Below, piece by piece: positions 16,362 through 24,605 of a stretch of 57,687 nt of DNA. The stretch lies in NCBI GenBank assembly GCA_022827785.1, contig JAJEIM010000035.1, positions 1-57,687 of the forward strand, given 5' to 3'. The stretch is from Acidimicrobiia bacterium. GTDB taxonomy: Bacteria; Actinomycetota; Acidimicrobiia; Spongiisociales; Spongiisociaceae. Numbering within the stretch: the stretch's first letter is position 1; each line of letters starts with the position of its first letter. The notes under the pieces are model-generated. The model saw only the letters and a program-made list of their open reading frames with translations. It had not been told where the DNA came from and searched no databases. The position numbers and the translations under genes were made by a program.

Positions 16362-17255
16362 TCATCTCCCGCCGGCCGGGTTCTCCTCCTTGACGAACTC
16401 GATCAGGCGCGCCGCTCGCGGGTCGAGATCCTCGCCGGACCTCCATACCGCCTCGATCAGGCGCAGCGCCACCAGCGGTCCTTCCCTCAGGTCCGAATCC
16501 TCACCAGCCGTCGCCACCTGTTGGGGTAGCACTGTCCGGGCGTAGCCGAGGACCGCCATCTGGCGGAGCACGGTGGGGTGAGCCGACTCGAGAGCCACCT
16601 CGGGATGGATGCCCAGTTGCGCCAGGCCCTGGTCGATGAGCAACCGGGTGCGAGAGGAGGCCGGGTAAAGCGCCCAGCCCGCAGGTGTGGCGACCTCCGA
16701 GCCTGAGATCGAAGTGCCGGCGGGGTCGTCCGGCCAGGAGTAGACATGCATCCTCTCGGTGGCGATCGCCTCCGAGTTGTAACGAGACCCGGACGGGCCG
16801 ACCACCAGGGCCAGATCCACCTCGTAGCGGTCGAGCATCGCCAGGACCTCCTCGGACTCGGCCACCACCAGCTGGAGATCGATCTCCGGCAACTCCTGCT
16901 GCCAACGGGCCAGGCCCGACGGGAGGGTGTAGAGACCGACGGTGTCGATCAGCCCCACCCGAAGGGAACCGACCTCTCCGCGTTGCCAGCTGTCCAGCCA
17001 TCGGACCAGGTCACCGGTCTGGCCGATCACCCGGTCTGCGTAGCGCACCACCCTCTGCCCGGCCTCGGTGAGCACCCGTCTCCGGCCGTCCTTCCTGAAC
17101 AGGGGTACCCCGAGCCGTCTGGAGAGCTCGGCCAGCGAATGGGAGAGGGCGGGCTGGCTGATTCCCAGCTCCCAAGCCGCCTCGGTGAACGTTCCATGAC
17201 GTTCCACCGCCTGGAGGTAGTACAAGCTCCGGAAGTTCAAGGACGCAATATCCAT
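16362..17255 (-). CDS. LysR-family transcriptional regulator
   Basis: A 297-residue LysR-type regulator. The N-terminal winged helix-turn-helix is typical (FRSLYYLQAVERHGTFTEAA, then LGISQPALSHSLAELSRRLG). The effector-binding domain runs from about residue 92 (SLRVGLIDTVGLYTLP). Its ligand cannot be read. It is divergent from ino1 with 92 AT-rich bases between, and two dyads there suggest autoregulation and perhaps control of ino1. A perfect TATAAT on its strand at 17271-17276 leaves a leader of only about 8-10 nt, so the mRNA is nearly leaderless. Confidence 0.92.
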   Translation of the reverse strand: MDIASLNFRSLYYLQAVERHGTFTEAAWELGISQPALSHSLAELSRRLGVPLFRKDGRRRVLTEAGQRVVRYADRVIGQTGDLVRWLDSWQRGEVGSLRVGLIDTVGLYTLPSGLARWQQELPEIDLQLVVAESEEVLAMLDRYEVDLALVVGPSGSRYNSEAIATERMHVYSWPDDPAGTSISGSEVATPAGWALYPASSRTRLLIDQGLAQLGIHPEVALESAHPTVLRQMAVLGYARTVLPQQVATAGEDSDLREGPLVALRLIEAVWRSGEDLDPRAARLIEFVKEENPAGGR

Positions 17256-17276
17256 AAATATTCTCGATGGATTATA
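17251..17276 (-). promoter_or_regulatory. LysR promoter (-10 TATAAT) with TCCAT-N11-ATGGA dyad
   Basis: On the minus strand a consensus TATAAT (17276-17271) lies 16 bases before the LysR ATG. The inverted repeat TCCAT-N11-ATGGA (17251-17255 and 17267-17271) has the T-N11-A geometry of LysR-type sites. It spans the start codon and the -10, as expected for negative autoregulation. Confidence 0.5.
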
Positions 17277-17283
17277 GCAGCCC

Positions 17284-17305
17284 TATCTATTTGACTGAAT
17301 AGATA
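17284..17305. promoter_or_regulatory. Operator-like dyad TATCTATT-N6-AATAGATA
   Basis: A perfect 8+8 inverted repeat centred between the LysR and ino1 genes. It overlaps the region expected for the LysR -35 and contains TTGACT on the plus strand, a good -35 but without a clear matching -10 for ino1. The divergent LysR protein is the obvious candidate ligand. This is an inference from symmetry and position. Confidence 0.5.
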
Positions 17306-17347
17306 CAGGAGCCAGACTCGGCCTATCCGAACCGAGAGGACGCAAGA

Positions 17348-18415
17348 GTGAGCGAGATACGGGTAGCAATCGTCGGGGTAGGGAACTGTGCGTCATCGCT
17401 GGTTCAGGGTGTAGAGTTCTACCGCGACGCGGCCGCGGACGAGACCATTCCGGGTCTGATGCATCCGGTGCTCGGCGACTACAGCATCGACGACATCCGG
17501 TTCGTGGCCGCGTTCGATGTGGATGCCGCCAAGGTGGGCCAGGACCTGTCCAAGGCGATCTCGGCGGGAGAGAACAACACCGTCGCCTTCGCCGACGTCC
17601 CCCATCTGGACGTGACCGTGCGACGTGGACCGACCCTGGACGGGATCGGCGCCTACCTGACCGGCGTGGTGGAGGAATCGGCGGCGGTCGAGGTCGATGT
17701 GGCCGCGGAGCTACGCAGGGCCCGCGCCGACGTGGTGGTCTCCTACCTGCCGGTCGGATCGCAGCACGCCACCGAGTTCTATGCCCGCCAGGCCCTGGAG
17801 GCCGGCTGTGCCTTCGTCAACTGCATCCCGGTATTCATCGCCCGCACCGAGGAATGGGCGGAACGCTTCCGCCGGGCCGGACTGCCGATCGTGGGCGACG
17901 ACATCAAGTCGCAGGTCGGCGCCACCATCCTCCACCGCACCCTCGTCAACCTGTTCCAGGATCGGGGAGTGAAGGTGGACCGGACCTACCAGCTCAATTT
18001 CGGCGGGAACACCGACTTCCTCAACATGTTGGAGCGGAGCCGCCTCGTCTCGAAGAAGGAGTCCAAGACCAAGGCGGTCACCAGCCAGATGGAAACCCGG
18101 CTGCCCGTCGAGGACATCCACGTGGGCCCCTCGGATCACGTGCCCTGGCTCACCGACCGCAAGTGGGCGCACATCCGGCTCGAGGGGACCGCCTTCGGGA
18201 ACACCCCCCTCAACGCCGAGGTGAAGCTGGAGGTGTGGGACAGCCCCAACTCGGCCGGGGTGGTAATCGACGCCCTGCGCTGCGCCAAGATCGGCCTGGA
18301 CCGAGGTATCGCCGGCCCGCTCTACGAGGCCAGCGCCTACTTCATGAAGTCGCCGCCCCGCCAGATGCGGGATGAGACCGCCCGCGAGGCTCTCGAGGGG
18401 TTCATCGCGGGATAG
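17348..18415 (+). CDS. ino1: Inositol-3-phosphate synthase
   Basis: A 355-residue NAD-dependent enzyme that converts glucose-6-phosphate to 1L-myo-inositol-3-phosphate, the first step to phosphatidylinositol, PIMs and mycothiol in actinobacteria. The NAD motif [16 protein letters not shown] is near residues 6-21. Conserved blocks [22 protein letters not shown] and SKTKAVTSQ follow. The short actinobacterial length (about 360, against 500+ in eukaryotes) fits. The GTG at 17348 has GAGAGGACG in front. A PimB'-like glycosyltransferase elsewhere in the window would use the downstream lipid. Confidence 0.95.
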   Translation: MSEIRVAIVGVGNCASSLVQGVEFYRDAAADETIPGLMHPVLGDYSIDDIRFVAAFDVDAAKVGQDLSKAISAGENNTVAFADVPHLDVTVRRGPTLDGIGAYLTGVVEESAAVEVDVAAELRRARADVVVSYLPVGSQHATEFYARQALEAGCAFVNCIPVFIARTEEWAERFRRAGLPIVGDDIKSQVGATILHRTLVNLFQDRGVKVDRTYQLNFGGNTDFLNMLERSRLVSKKESKTKAVTSQMETRLPVEDIHVGPSDHVPWLTDRKWAHIRLEGTAFGNTPLNAEVKLEVWDSPNSAGVVIDALRCAKIGLDRGIAGPLYEASAYFMKSPPRQMRDETAREALEGFIAG

Positions 18416-18419
18416 GAGG

Positions 18420-18455
18420 CCGGGGAGAAGGCAACCTCCTCTGCTTTCTCCCCGG
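18420..18455. terminator. Bidirectional hairpin terminator candidate between ino1 and the Mo-reductase
   Basis: A 14-pair stem with one G-U pair (arms starting CCGGGGAGAA and ending TTCTCCCCGG) and an eight-base loop. It lies exactly between two convergent stop codons. No long T-run follows on either side, so a Rho-assisted or hairpin-only mechanism is likely. Confidence 0.6.
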
Positions 18456-18466
18456 TACCGCTCGAC

Positions 18467-20791
18467 TCACCGGTCTACGGTCAGGATCTCGGGAGGGTCG
18501 AAGGCACGATGGGCCGGGGCCGCTCCCGGCCACCGCTCCACCCGCACCAGGCAGGTCTGGGCGGACGGTCCCTGGGCCAGGCTCGAGGTCCCGACATCGG
18601 CTGTGAGCACGTTGGGGTTCCCGTGCAGGCAGGTGCCCTCCAGGTCGTTTCCGGCGCCCGGCGAGTACCAGGCCCCGGTCGCCAGCTGGACCACCCTGCG
18701 CCGGATCCGGTCCGTGATCGTCACTCCGGCCAGGCAGGCACCCCGCTCGTTGAAGAGGCGGACCACGTCGCCATCCTCGATACCCCGCCGGGCAGCATCG
18801 TCAGGATGCATCCTGAGCCGCTCCAGGCCTGCGACCTTTTCGCGACGGCTGTTCGAGCCGTGGTCCAGTTGGCTGTGGAGCCTGGTGGAGGGCTGGTTGG
18901 AGATCAGATGCAGATCGGCCTCGGCGGCCGCCTCTCCGAGCCACTCGCCTGGAGGCATCCAGGCCGGATGCGGCGGGCAGTCCTCGTATCCGAAGGCGGC
19001 GATCCGTTCCGAGTAGAGCTCGATCCGGCCCGATGGCGTCCGCAGCGGATACCGGTCGGGGTCCTCGCGAAACTCCTCCATCATCACCTGCTTCGGCTCC
19101 CCGCCCCCCAACCCGCGGTCGATGAAGCCTGCCTGCCAGAACTCCTCGAAGGTAGGGCTTCCCGGTTCGTTCCGCCGGTATTGCTCGTACAGGAACCGCA
19201 CCCAGCCATCGGCGGTCCGGCCCTCCGAGAACGCATCCCCGGTGCCCAGGCGGGCGGCCAGGGCGCGGAGGATGTCGTGATCGTTCCTGGCGCCGCCCAC
19301 CGGCTCGATGGCCTTCTTCATCGCGAAGAAATACGGGTCGTTGGGTTTGCCGCCGATGTCGTTGCGCTCCAGAGCGGTGGTGGTGGGCAGCACGATGTCG
19401 GCGTGCTTGGCCGTGGCGGTCCAGAAGGGCTCGTGGACGATCACCGTTTCGGGACGCTGCCAGGCCCGCCGGAGGCGGTTGAGGTCCTGGTGGTGGTGGA
19501 AGGGGTTGCCGCCCGCCCAGTAGACCAGGCGGATGTCGGGATAGGTGCGGGTATCGCCGTCGTACTCGTACTCGCCCCCCGGTCCGGCCAGCATGTCGGC
19601 GACCCGGGCCACCGGGATGAAGGAGTCGGTGGCCGGCCGGCCCGGCTTCAAGCGGGGAAGCCACGCCTTGTCGAACCCGTTGCCGAGCGCCGCCACCGCC
19701 CCGTAGCCGATGCCGAAGCCGCCCCCGGGGAGGCCGATCTGCCCGATGGCGGCGGCCAGGGCGACAGCCGCCCAGATGGCGTACTCGCCATGGCGAGCAC
19801 GCTGGAGCGACCAGCTGGCGTTGATCATGGTGCGCCCCGCTACCAGCGACCTGGCCAGCGACCGGATCCGGTCGGGCGGGATGGTGGTTATGGAGCCGGC
19901 CCATTCCGGGTCCTTGGGGATCCCGTCGGTGTCGCCGGTGATGTAGGCGGCCAGGGTTTCCCAGCCCACGCAGTACCGATGGACGAACTCGCGATCGTAG
20001 GAGTCGTCCTCGATCAAGGTGTGGATGAGGGCCAGCATCAGGGCGACGTCGGTGCCCGGCCGGATCGGTACCCATTCCGGGTCCACGTAGTCGACGACAT
20101 CGTCGTCGATGGGCGACACATTCACGAAGCGGGCGCCCCGCTCGGCGCACTTCCGCAACCAGCCCGTCACCTCATGGCGTCCCACCCCGCCGTAATCCAC
20201 CTGGCTGTTCTTCACCGGAATGCCTCCGAACGCGACCATCAGGTCGGTCTCGGCGGCGATCACGTCCCACGAGGTGTGGACCTTCTCGAGCGCCCACCAC
20301 CGGGCCCCGACCACATGCGGAAGGATGACCTCGGCCGCCGCCAGGCTGTAGGTGTTGACCGAATAGGTGTAGCCGCCGATGGAGTTCAGGAAGCGGTGGA
20401 GCTGGCTCTGGGCATGGTGGAAGCGCCCGGCGCTGGCCCACCCGTAGGAACCGGCGTAGATGGCCTGGTTGCCGTGCTCGCCCCTAACCCGGTCGAGCTC
20501 ACCGGCTACCAGGTCCAGGGCCTGATCCCAGCCGACCTCCACGAAGCGCTCCCTGCCCCGGAGGTGAGTGGCGGCGCCGGGGCCGGCCTCCAGCCAGCTC
20601 TCCCTGACCGACGGCCTGCCGACCCGGCATTGCCCGATGTCGGCCAGCGAGCCCCCGATCGGAGACGGGTCGGGATCGTGCGCGAAGGGCCTGACCGCCT
20701 GGATAACGCCCTCGGAGGTCTCGACCTCGTAGGCGCCCCAGTGGGTCAGCGTCAGGCTCGAGGCGTTGCTGTCCGGATCGGGTGCGGTCAT
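18467..20791 (-). CDS. Molybdopterin oxidoreductase, DMSO/TMAO/biotin-sulfoxide reductase type
   Basis: A 774-residue Mo-bisMGD enzyme. The start LTLTHWGAYEVE matches the TorA/DorA/BisC group. YSLAAAEVILPHVVG near 148-162 aligns with the segment carrying the Ser molybdenum ligand in DMSO reductase. There is no N-terminal Cys cluster, so no 4Fe-4S centre, as is usual in this group. I see no twin-arginine signal from the ATG at 20791, nor in the short extension from an upstream ATG, which suggests a cytoplasmic BisC-like enzyme reducing S- or N-oxides. No membrane cytochrome partner gene is nearby. It is divergent from a nucleoside phosphorylase gene. Confidence 0.9.
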   Translation of the reverse strand: MTAPDPDSNASSLTLTHWGAYEVETSEGVIQAVRPFAHDPDPSPIGGSLADIGQCRVGRPSVRESWLEAGPGAATHLRGRERFVEVGWDQALDLVAGELDRVRGEHGNQAIYAGSYGWASAGRFHHAQSQLHRFLNSIGGYTYSVNTYSLAAAEVILPHVVGARWWALEKVHTSWDVIAAETDLMVAFGGIPVKNSQVDYGGVGRHEVTGWLRKCAERGARFVNVSPIDDDVVDYVDPEWVPIRPGTDVALMLALIHTLIEDDSYDREFVHRYCVGWETLAAYITGDTDGIPKDPEWAGSITTIPPDRIRSLARSLVAGRTMINASWSLQRARHGEYAIWAAVALAAAIGQIGLPGGGFGIGYGAVAALGNGFDKAWLPRLKPGRPATDSFIPVARVADMLAGPGGEYEYDGDTRTYPDIRLVYWAGGNPFHHHQDLNRLRRAWQRPETVIVHEPFWTATAKHADIVLPTTTALERNDIGGKPNDPYFFAMKKAIEPVGGARNDHDILRALAARLGTGDAFSEGRTADGWVRFLYEQYRRNEPGSPTFEEFWQAGFIDRGLGGGEPKQVMMEEFREDPDRYPLRTPSGRIELYSERIAAFGYEDCPPHPAWMPPGEWLGEAAAEADLHLISNQPSTRLHSQLDHGSNSRREKVAGLERLRMHPDDAARRGIEDGDVVRLFNERGACLAGVTITDRIRRRVVQLATGAWYSPGAGNDLEGTCLHGNPNVLTADVGTSSLAQGPSAQTCLVRVERWPGAAPAHRAFDPPEILTVDR

Positions 20792-20907
20792 GACCCCTGG
20801 ATTGTACGAGGAGCGCGGTTGGGGGGAGCAGGTATCCAGTGGGCGGCGGTTCCGATCGCTCACTAGCCTTTGCCGCCGGACCTCGACCCCGGTTGGACGG
20901 ACGGGCC

Positions 20908-21696
20908 ATGGGCACCTTTGACAAGTCGGCCATCGACAAGGATGCGCGGCAGTACGCCACCCGGATCAGGCGCGGCGACGTGGGCCGCTACGTCCTCCTG
21001 CCGGGGGATCCGGCCCGGGTCGACCGGATCGCAAACCACCTCGACGATGTCGAACCGGTGGCGGACAGCCGGGAGTTCCGGACGATCACGGGCAGGTACC
21101 GAGGCATCGAGATAAGCGCCACGTCAACCGGTGTCGGGTGCCCTTCCGCCTCCATCGCCGCCGAAGAACTGGTGAACGCCGGCGCCACCCACCTCATCCG
21201 GGTGGGCAGCACCGCCGGCATCCAGCCCGGTATCAGGACGGGAGACATCGTCATCAACACCGGAGTGCTCCGCAACGACGGAACATCCCGGGCCTACGTG
21301 CCGGATACCTACCCGGCGGTAGCAGACCATTTCCTGGTCCACGCCCTCATCGAGGCGGCCCGCGAGCGGCGGGCGCAGTCGGGCTTCGGCCTGCACATCG
21401 GCCTCGGCGCCTGTGACGACGCCTTCTACGCGGAGACGCCCGAGTGGATCGAGCGCCATGCGAGGCTCGGACTGTTGAACATCGAGATGGAGAGCTCGGC
21501 CATCCTCACGGTGGCGCAGCTCCGGGGAGCCCATGCGGCGATGGTGTGCGGCGTGTCCGGGAGCCTGGTGGAGGCCGACTTCGACTACGACCGGGGAGAG
21601 CACGCCAACCAGCGTCTGGTGGACGCCTGGGAGAACGCCATCGCAATCGCGCTGGAGGCGGTCGCCAGGTACGACACGGAGCACTCCGCTCCGTAG
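20908..21696 (+). CDS. Uridine/purine nucleoside phosphorylase (NP-I, Udp-like)
   Basis: A 262-residue NP-I phosphorylase. The phosphate-binding LLPGDPARVDRI is near 31-42, RVGSTAGIQPGI sits in the core, and the ribose-binding NIEMESSAIL is near 192-201. It resembles uridine phosphorylases more than the copy at 3503-4228. The ATG at 20908 fits the family; an upstream in-frame ATG would add 23 atypical residues. It is followed 13 bases later by an adenosine-deaminase-like gene, so the pair would convert nucleosides to free base and sugar-1-phosphate. Confidence 0.88.
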   Translation: MGTFDKSAIDKDARQYATRIRRGDVGRYVLLPGDPARVDRIANHLDDVEPVADSREFRTITGRYRGIEISATSTGVGCPSASIAAEELVNAGATHLIRVGSTAGIQPGIRTGDIVINTGVLRNDGTSRAYVPDTYPAVADHFLVHALIEAARERRAQSGFGLHIGLGACDDAFYAETPEWIERHARLGLLNIEMESSAILTVAQLRGAHAAMVCGVSGSLVEADFDYDRGEHANQRLVDAWENAIAIALEAVARYDTEHSAP

Positions 21697-21709
21697 GTGG
21701 CGTGAGGCG

Positions 21710-22819
21710 TTGAGCGAGCGAACGGCTGCCCCCGACCTCGACCGCTTGATTGCGGAGATGCCCAAGGCCGAGCTGCATATTCACCTCGAGTCGACCACGC
21801 AGCCGTCCACCGCCGTCGAACTGGCCGGGCGGCACGACCTCGCCCACACCCTTCCCACCACCGATCCGGACCGCCTCTCCGACTGGTTCGAGTTCCGTAA
21901 CTTCGCCGACTTCATACGGGTGATCAAGGCCATCCAGAACCTGATCCGGACACCCGACGACTTCGCCCTGGTCACCTACCAGGCCGGCGCCGACATGGCC
22001 GAGCAGAACATCCGCTACCGCGAGCTGACCGTCTCTCCGTACAACCACACCCACATATTCGACAAGGGCCTCGCCTTCCGGGACATCCTCGACGGTCTGG
22101 AAGAGGGGCGGCGGAGCGTCAGGACGGACTTCGGGGTTGAGATCCGGTGGGTATTCGACATCGCTAGGAACTTCTGCTTCTCCGGCCCCGAACGGGTATA
22201 CGATCCGGCGCCCGCCGAGACAACCCTCCGCTACGCCCTCGCCGGACAGGAATCCGGAGTGATCGGGCTGGGGATCGGAGGTGACGAGGACAGGGCCCCT
22301 CCCGAACCGTTCGCCCCGGCCTTCCGCCAGGCCAAACGGGCCGGCCTGAGAAGCGTGCCCCACGCCGGGGAGTCCCTCCGACCGTGGGCCGCCGACCATG
22401 TCCGGGGATCGGTCGAGACTCTGGGAGCGGACCGCATCGGTCACGGCATCGGGGCGATCAGGGATCCCCACCTCCTCGCGGTGCTGGCAGACCGGGCCAT
22501 CCCGCTCGAGGTGTGCCCCACCAGCAACCTGAGAACCCGCGCGTGCGAACGCATCGCCCTGCACCCGTTCCCCCATCTCGACGGGATGGGACTGACCCTC
22601 ACCCTGAACAGCGACGGCCCTCCCCTGTTCGGCGCCACGCTGAACGACGAGTACCGCCTCCTGGCCGACGAGTTCGGTTACGGCCTCGAGGACCTCGTGC
22701 GGATCGCCCGCAACGGCTTCACCGCCGCCCTGTGCGAACCCGCCCTGCGCCGGTCGCTGCTCGAGGAGTTCGATGCGTGGGCCGCCGAGCACGGATTGGG
22801 AGCGACCTCCGCGAGCTGA
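21710..22819 (+). CDS. Adenosine deaminase family protein
   Basis: A 369-residue zinc deaminase, counted from a TTG start at 21710; the next in-frame ATG at 21758 would leave only MPKAELHIH before the metal site. Metal residues are HIH at 23-25, then VPHAGES with its catalytic Glu a few residues earlier in the fold, and RIGHG. The Asp is in NSDGP. In classical adenosine deaminase the last motif is DD; here the second Asp is Gly, which may alter the substrate (adenosine, adenine or a modified nucleoside). It follows the phosphorylase closely on the same strand. An acetate kinase gene converges on it. Confidence 0.85.
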   Translation: MSERTAAPDLDRLIAEMPKAELHIHLESTTQPSTAVELAGRHDLAHTLPTTDPDRLSDWFEFRNFADFIRVIKAIQNLIRTPDDFALVTYQAGADMAEQNIRYRELTVSPYNHTHIFDKGLAFRDILDGLEEGRRSVRTDFGVEIRWVFDIARNFCFSGPERVYDPAPAETTLRYALAGQESGVIGLGIGGDEDRAPPEPFAPAFRQAKRAGLRSVPHAGESLRPWAADHVRGSVETLGADRIGHGIGAIRDPHLLAVLADRAIPLEVCPTSNLRTRACERIALHPFPHLDGMGLTLTLNSDGPPLFGATLNDEYRLLADEFGYGLEDLVRIARNGFTAALCEPALRRSLLEEFDAWAAEHGLGATSAS

Positions 22820-22840
22820 TCCGGCGCTCGGAGGCCCCTC

Positions 22841-24034
22841 TCAGGAATGGTGGTCGCTGACGAGACGGGCGGTGTCCGTAGCTATCAGGGACTCCTCGTC
22901 GGTGGGGATCACCATGATGTCCACAGGGCTCCCGTCGGTGGAGATGCGCCTCTCCCCCTCGCCGCGGTTCCGGTCGGGGTCCACCACCAGACCCAGCGTC
23001 TCCAGGCCGAGCAGGACGAGACTGCGGACCTCCTGGCTGTTCTCCCCTATGCCGCCGGAGAAGATCACCCCGTCGCAAGGCGCCGCCTGCGCCATGAATG
23101 CGCCCAGATACCGGCGGACCCGGTGGGCGAAGGCCTCCACGGCCAGGGCGGCGCCTCCGTCGCCGGCCCGGGCATGGCGGGCGACCCGGCGGAAGTCGGA
23201 CGATACGCCGCTGAGGCCGAGCAAGCCTCCCTCCCGCAGCAGGCCTCGACGGATCTCGGATGCGGGCAGTCCGGCCTCCAGGAGGTGGAACACCACCGCC
23301 GGATCGATGTCACCGCTCCGGGTACCCATCACCAGCCCCTCCAAAGGGGTCATCCCCATGGAGGTGTCCACAGCCTGCCCGTCCCGGATCGCGCACGCCG
23401 ATGCGCCGGCGCCGAGATGGAGGGTCACCAGGTTGGGTCCGGGATTGTCCAGCAAGCCAGCGGCCCGCTCGGCCAGGTACCGGTGGCTGATCCCGTGGAA
23501 CCCGTAACGCCTGACCCCGAAGTCCCGCCACCACTGCTCGGGCACCGCGTACCGGTAGGCATGGGGAGGGAGGGTGGCGAAGAAGGCGGTGTCGAACACC
23601 GCCACCCCCACCGCTCCCGGAAGCAGGTCGCGGGCGGCCCGGATTCCCGCCAGGTTGGCCGGGTTGTGGAGCGGCGCCAGCGCGCCCAGGGACTCGACCT
23701 CCTCGATGACCGAGCGGTCGATCACCACGGACTCGGAGAACCGGTCGCCTCCATGCACGACCCGGTGGCCCACCCCCGCGATCTCCGCCGCGTTGCTGAT
23801 CGGTGGCGGGGACCCCCTCTCGACCAGGGCCCTCACGATGGCAGCCACCCCCTGCCGGTAATCGCCGACGTTCAACTCGGAGGTGAACTCCCGACCACCC
23901 GCGGCGTGGTGGTGTCGATGACGCTTCTCCCCGACCCCTTCGATGATCCCGCCCGCCAGGACGTTCTCCGGTTCGCTGCCGTACAGCTTGTACTTGATCG
24001 ACGAGCTGCCGCAGTTGATGACCAGTACCGGCAT
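22841..24034 (-). CDS. ackA: Acetate kinase
   Basis: A 397-residue acetate kinase that interconverts acetyl phosphate plus ADP with acetate plus ATP. The start VLVINCGSSSIKYKLYG is the family signature. The VGHRVVHGGDRF region, FDTAFFATLPPHAY, YGFHGISHRY and the GGIGENS block follow in the right order. An AAGGGGATCGG ribosome site precedes the ATG at 24034. No phosphate acetyltransferase is adjacent. Instead the gene lies 37 bases after the selenoprotein gene on the same strand and is probably co-transcribed with it, which is the unusual point here. Confidence 0.95.
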   Translation of the reverse strand: MPVLVINCGSSSIKYKLYGSEPENVLAGGIIEGVGEKRHRHHHAAGGREFTSELNVGDYRQGVAAIVRALVERGSPPPISNAAEIAGVGHRVVHGGDRFSESVVIDRSVIEEVESLGALAPLHNPANLAGIRAARDLLPGAVGVAVFDTAFFATLPPHAYRYAVPEQWWRDFGVRRYGFHGISHRYLAERAAGLLDNPGPNLVTLHLGAGASACAIRDGQAVDTSMGMTPLEGLVMGTRSGDIDPAVVFHLLEAGLPASEIRRGLLREGGLLGLSGVSSDFRRVARHARAGDGGAALAVEAFAHRVRRYLGAFMAQAAPCDGVIFSGGIGENSQEVRSLVLLGLETLGLVVDPDRNRGEGERRISTDGSPVDIMVIPTDEESLIATDTARLVSDHHS

Positions 24035-24071
24035 CCGATCCCCTTGCCGATGCTCTCGCAGAGCCGCGGAC

Positions 24072-24596
24072 CTAGGAGGGTTGTCCAGCGGTCAGAGCGC
24101 TGAGTATTTCCGGCAAGGCCGCCTCGGCCAGAGCCCGCATCTCCTCGTCGGTACGTTGCTGGATCGGATGGGCGGTGAGCACCCGGCGGGGATGCATTCC
24201 CAGGGCCCGGCCCTGAGCGTCGGCCGCCTGCGCGAAGCGGTCCGAGGCCACGAAGACGCCCGGCAAGCCCAGGTCCTCCAGATCGACTATGTCATGCACA
24301 CTGCACGACGCGCAGGAGCCTCAGTCGGCCAGGGCTTCGATCACCGCCCCGCATTCGGCGGCGATCTGGCGGCGCAGGTCGAGCGGCGCCGGCTTGGAGA
24401 AGGTGGGCTTGCGGTAGTGCCGCACTGCCACCCCCATCCCGGTCAGCAGTTCGTCCAGCCTCTGGATGAACACGTCACCGCGAGGCTTGGAGATGTCCAG
24501 CAGGGCGACCGCGCCATCCGCCAGGTTGGCGGGACGGGCGCTGAGGAGCCGCTCCCCGGTGGTTCTCTCGCTGGTCGGGTCCAGCAATAGTGTCAT
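24072..24596 (-). CDS. UGSC-type selenoprotein (in-frame UGA read as selenocysteine)
   Basis: Read through a single in-frame UGA (24321-24323), this is a 174-residue protein with selenocysteine at position 92. The context ALAD-U-GSCASCSVHD is the hallmark of the UGSC selenoprotein family known from marine metagenome surveys. Both sides of the UGA are coding-like: no other stop occurs, and C-terminal HPI is reminiscent of the C-terminal part of glycine/sarcosine reductase B proteins after their U-G-T-C motif (recalled, not aligned). A stem-loop starts 11 nt after the UGA. The ATG at 24596 lies 9 bases after the TAG of the thioredoxin-fusion gene, with AGGGGTG as ribosome site. A likely role is thiol-linked reduction; the substrate is unknown. 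Without readthrough it would be two short pseudogene fragments. Confidence 0.88.
24291..24309 (-). promoter_or_regulatory. Bacterial SECIS element of the selenoprotein mRNA
   Basis: On the coding strand, GTCGTGCA-GTG-TGCATGAC forms an eight-pair stem (one G-U) with a GU-containing apical loop. Exactly 11 nt separate the UGA from the base of the stem, the spacing of the minimal E. coli fdhF SECIS to which SelB binds. Being coding sequence as well, it also specifies residues of the SCSVHD segment. Confidence 0.75.
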
Positions 24597-24605
24597 CTGT
24601 CACCC

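Noticed and set aside
16362-16362. Proteins read across the 15906-16361 gap on either strand
   Set aside because: The long open frames there are extensions of antisense frames in GC-rich DNA, with no recognisable domain, start signal or codon pattern.
24072-24596. Two separate short genes, or a pseudogene broken by a nonsense mutation
   Set aside because: The same frame stays open and protein-like on both sides of the UGA, the residues after it are GSC, and a stem-loop lies 11 nt downstream. Selenocysteine decoding explains all three.
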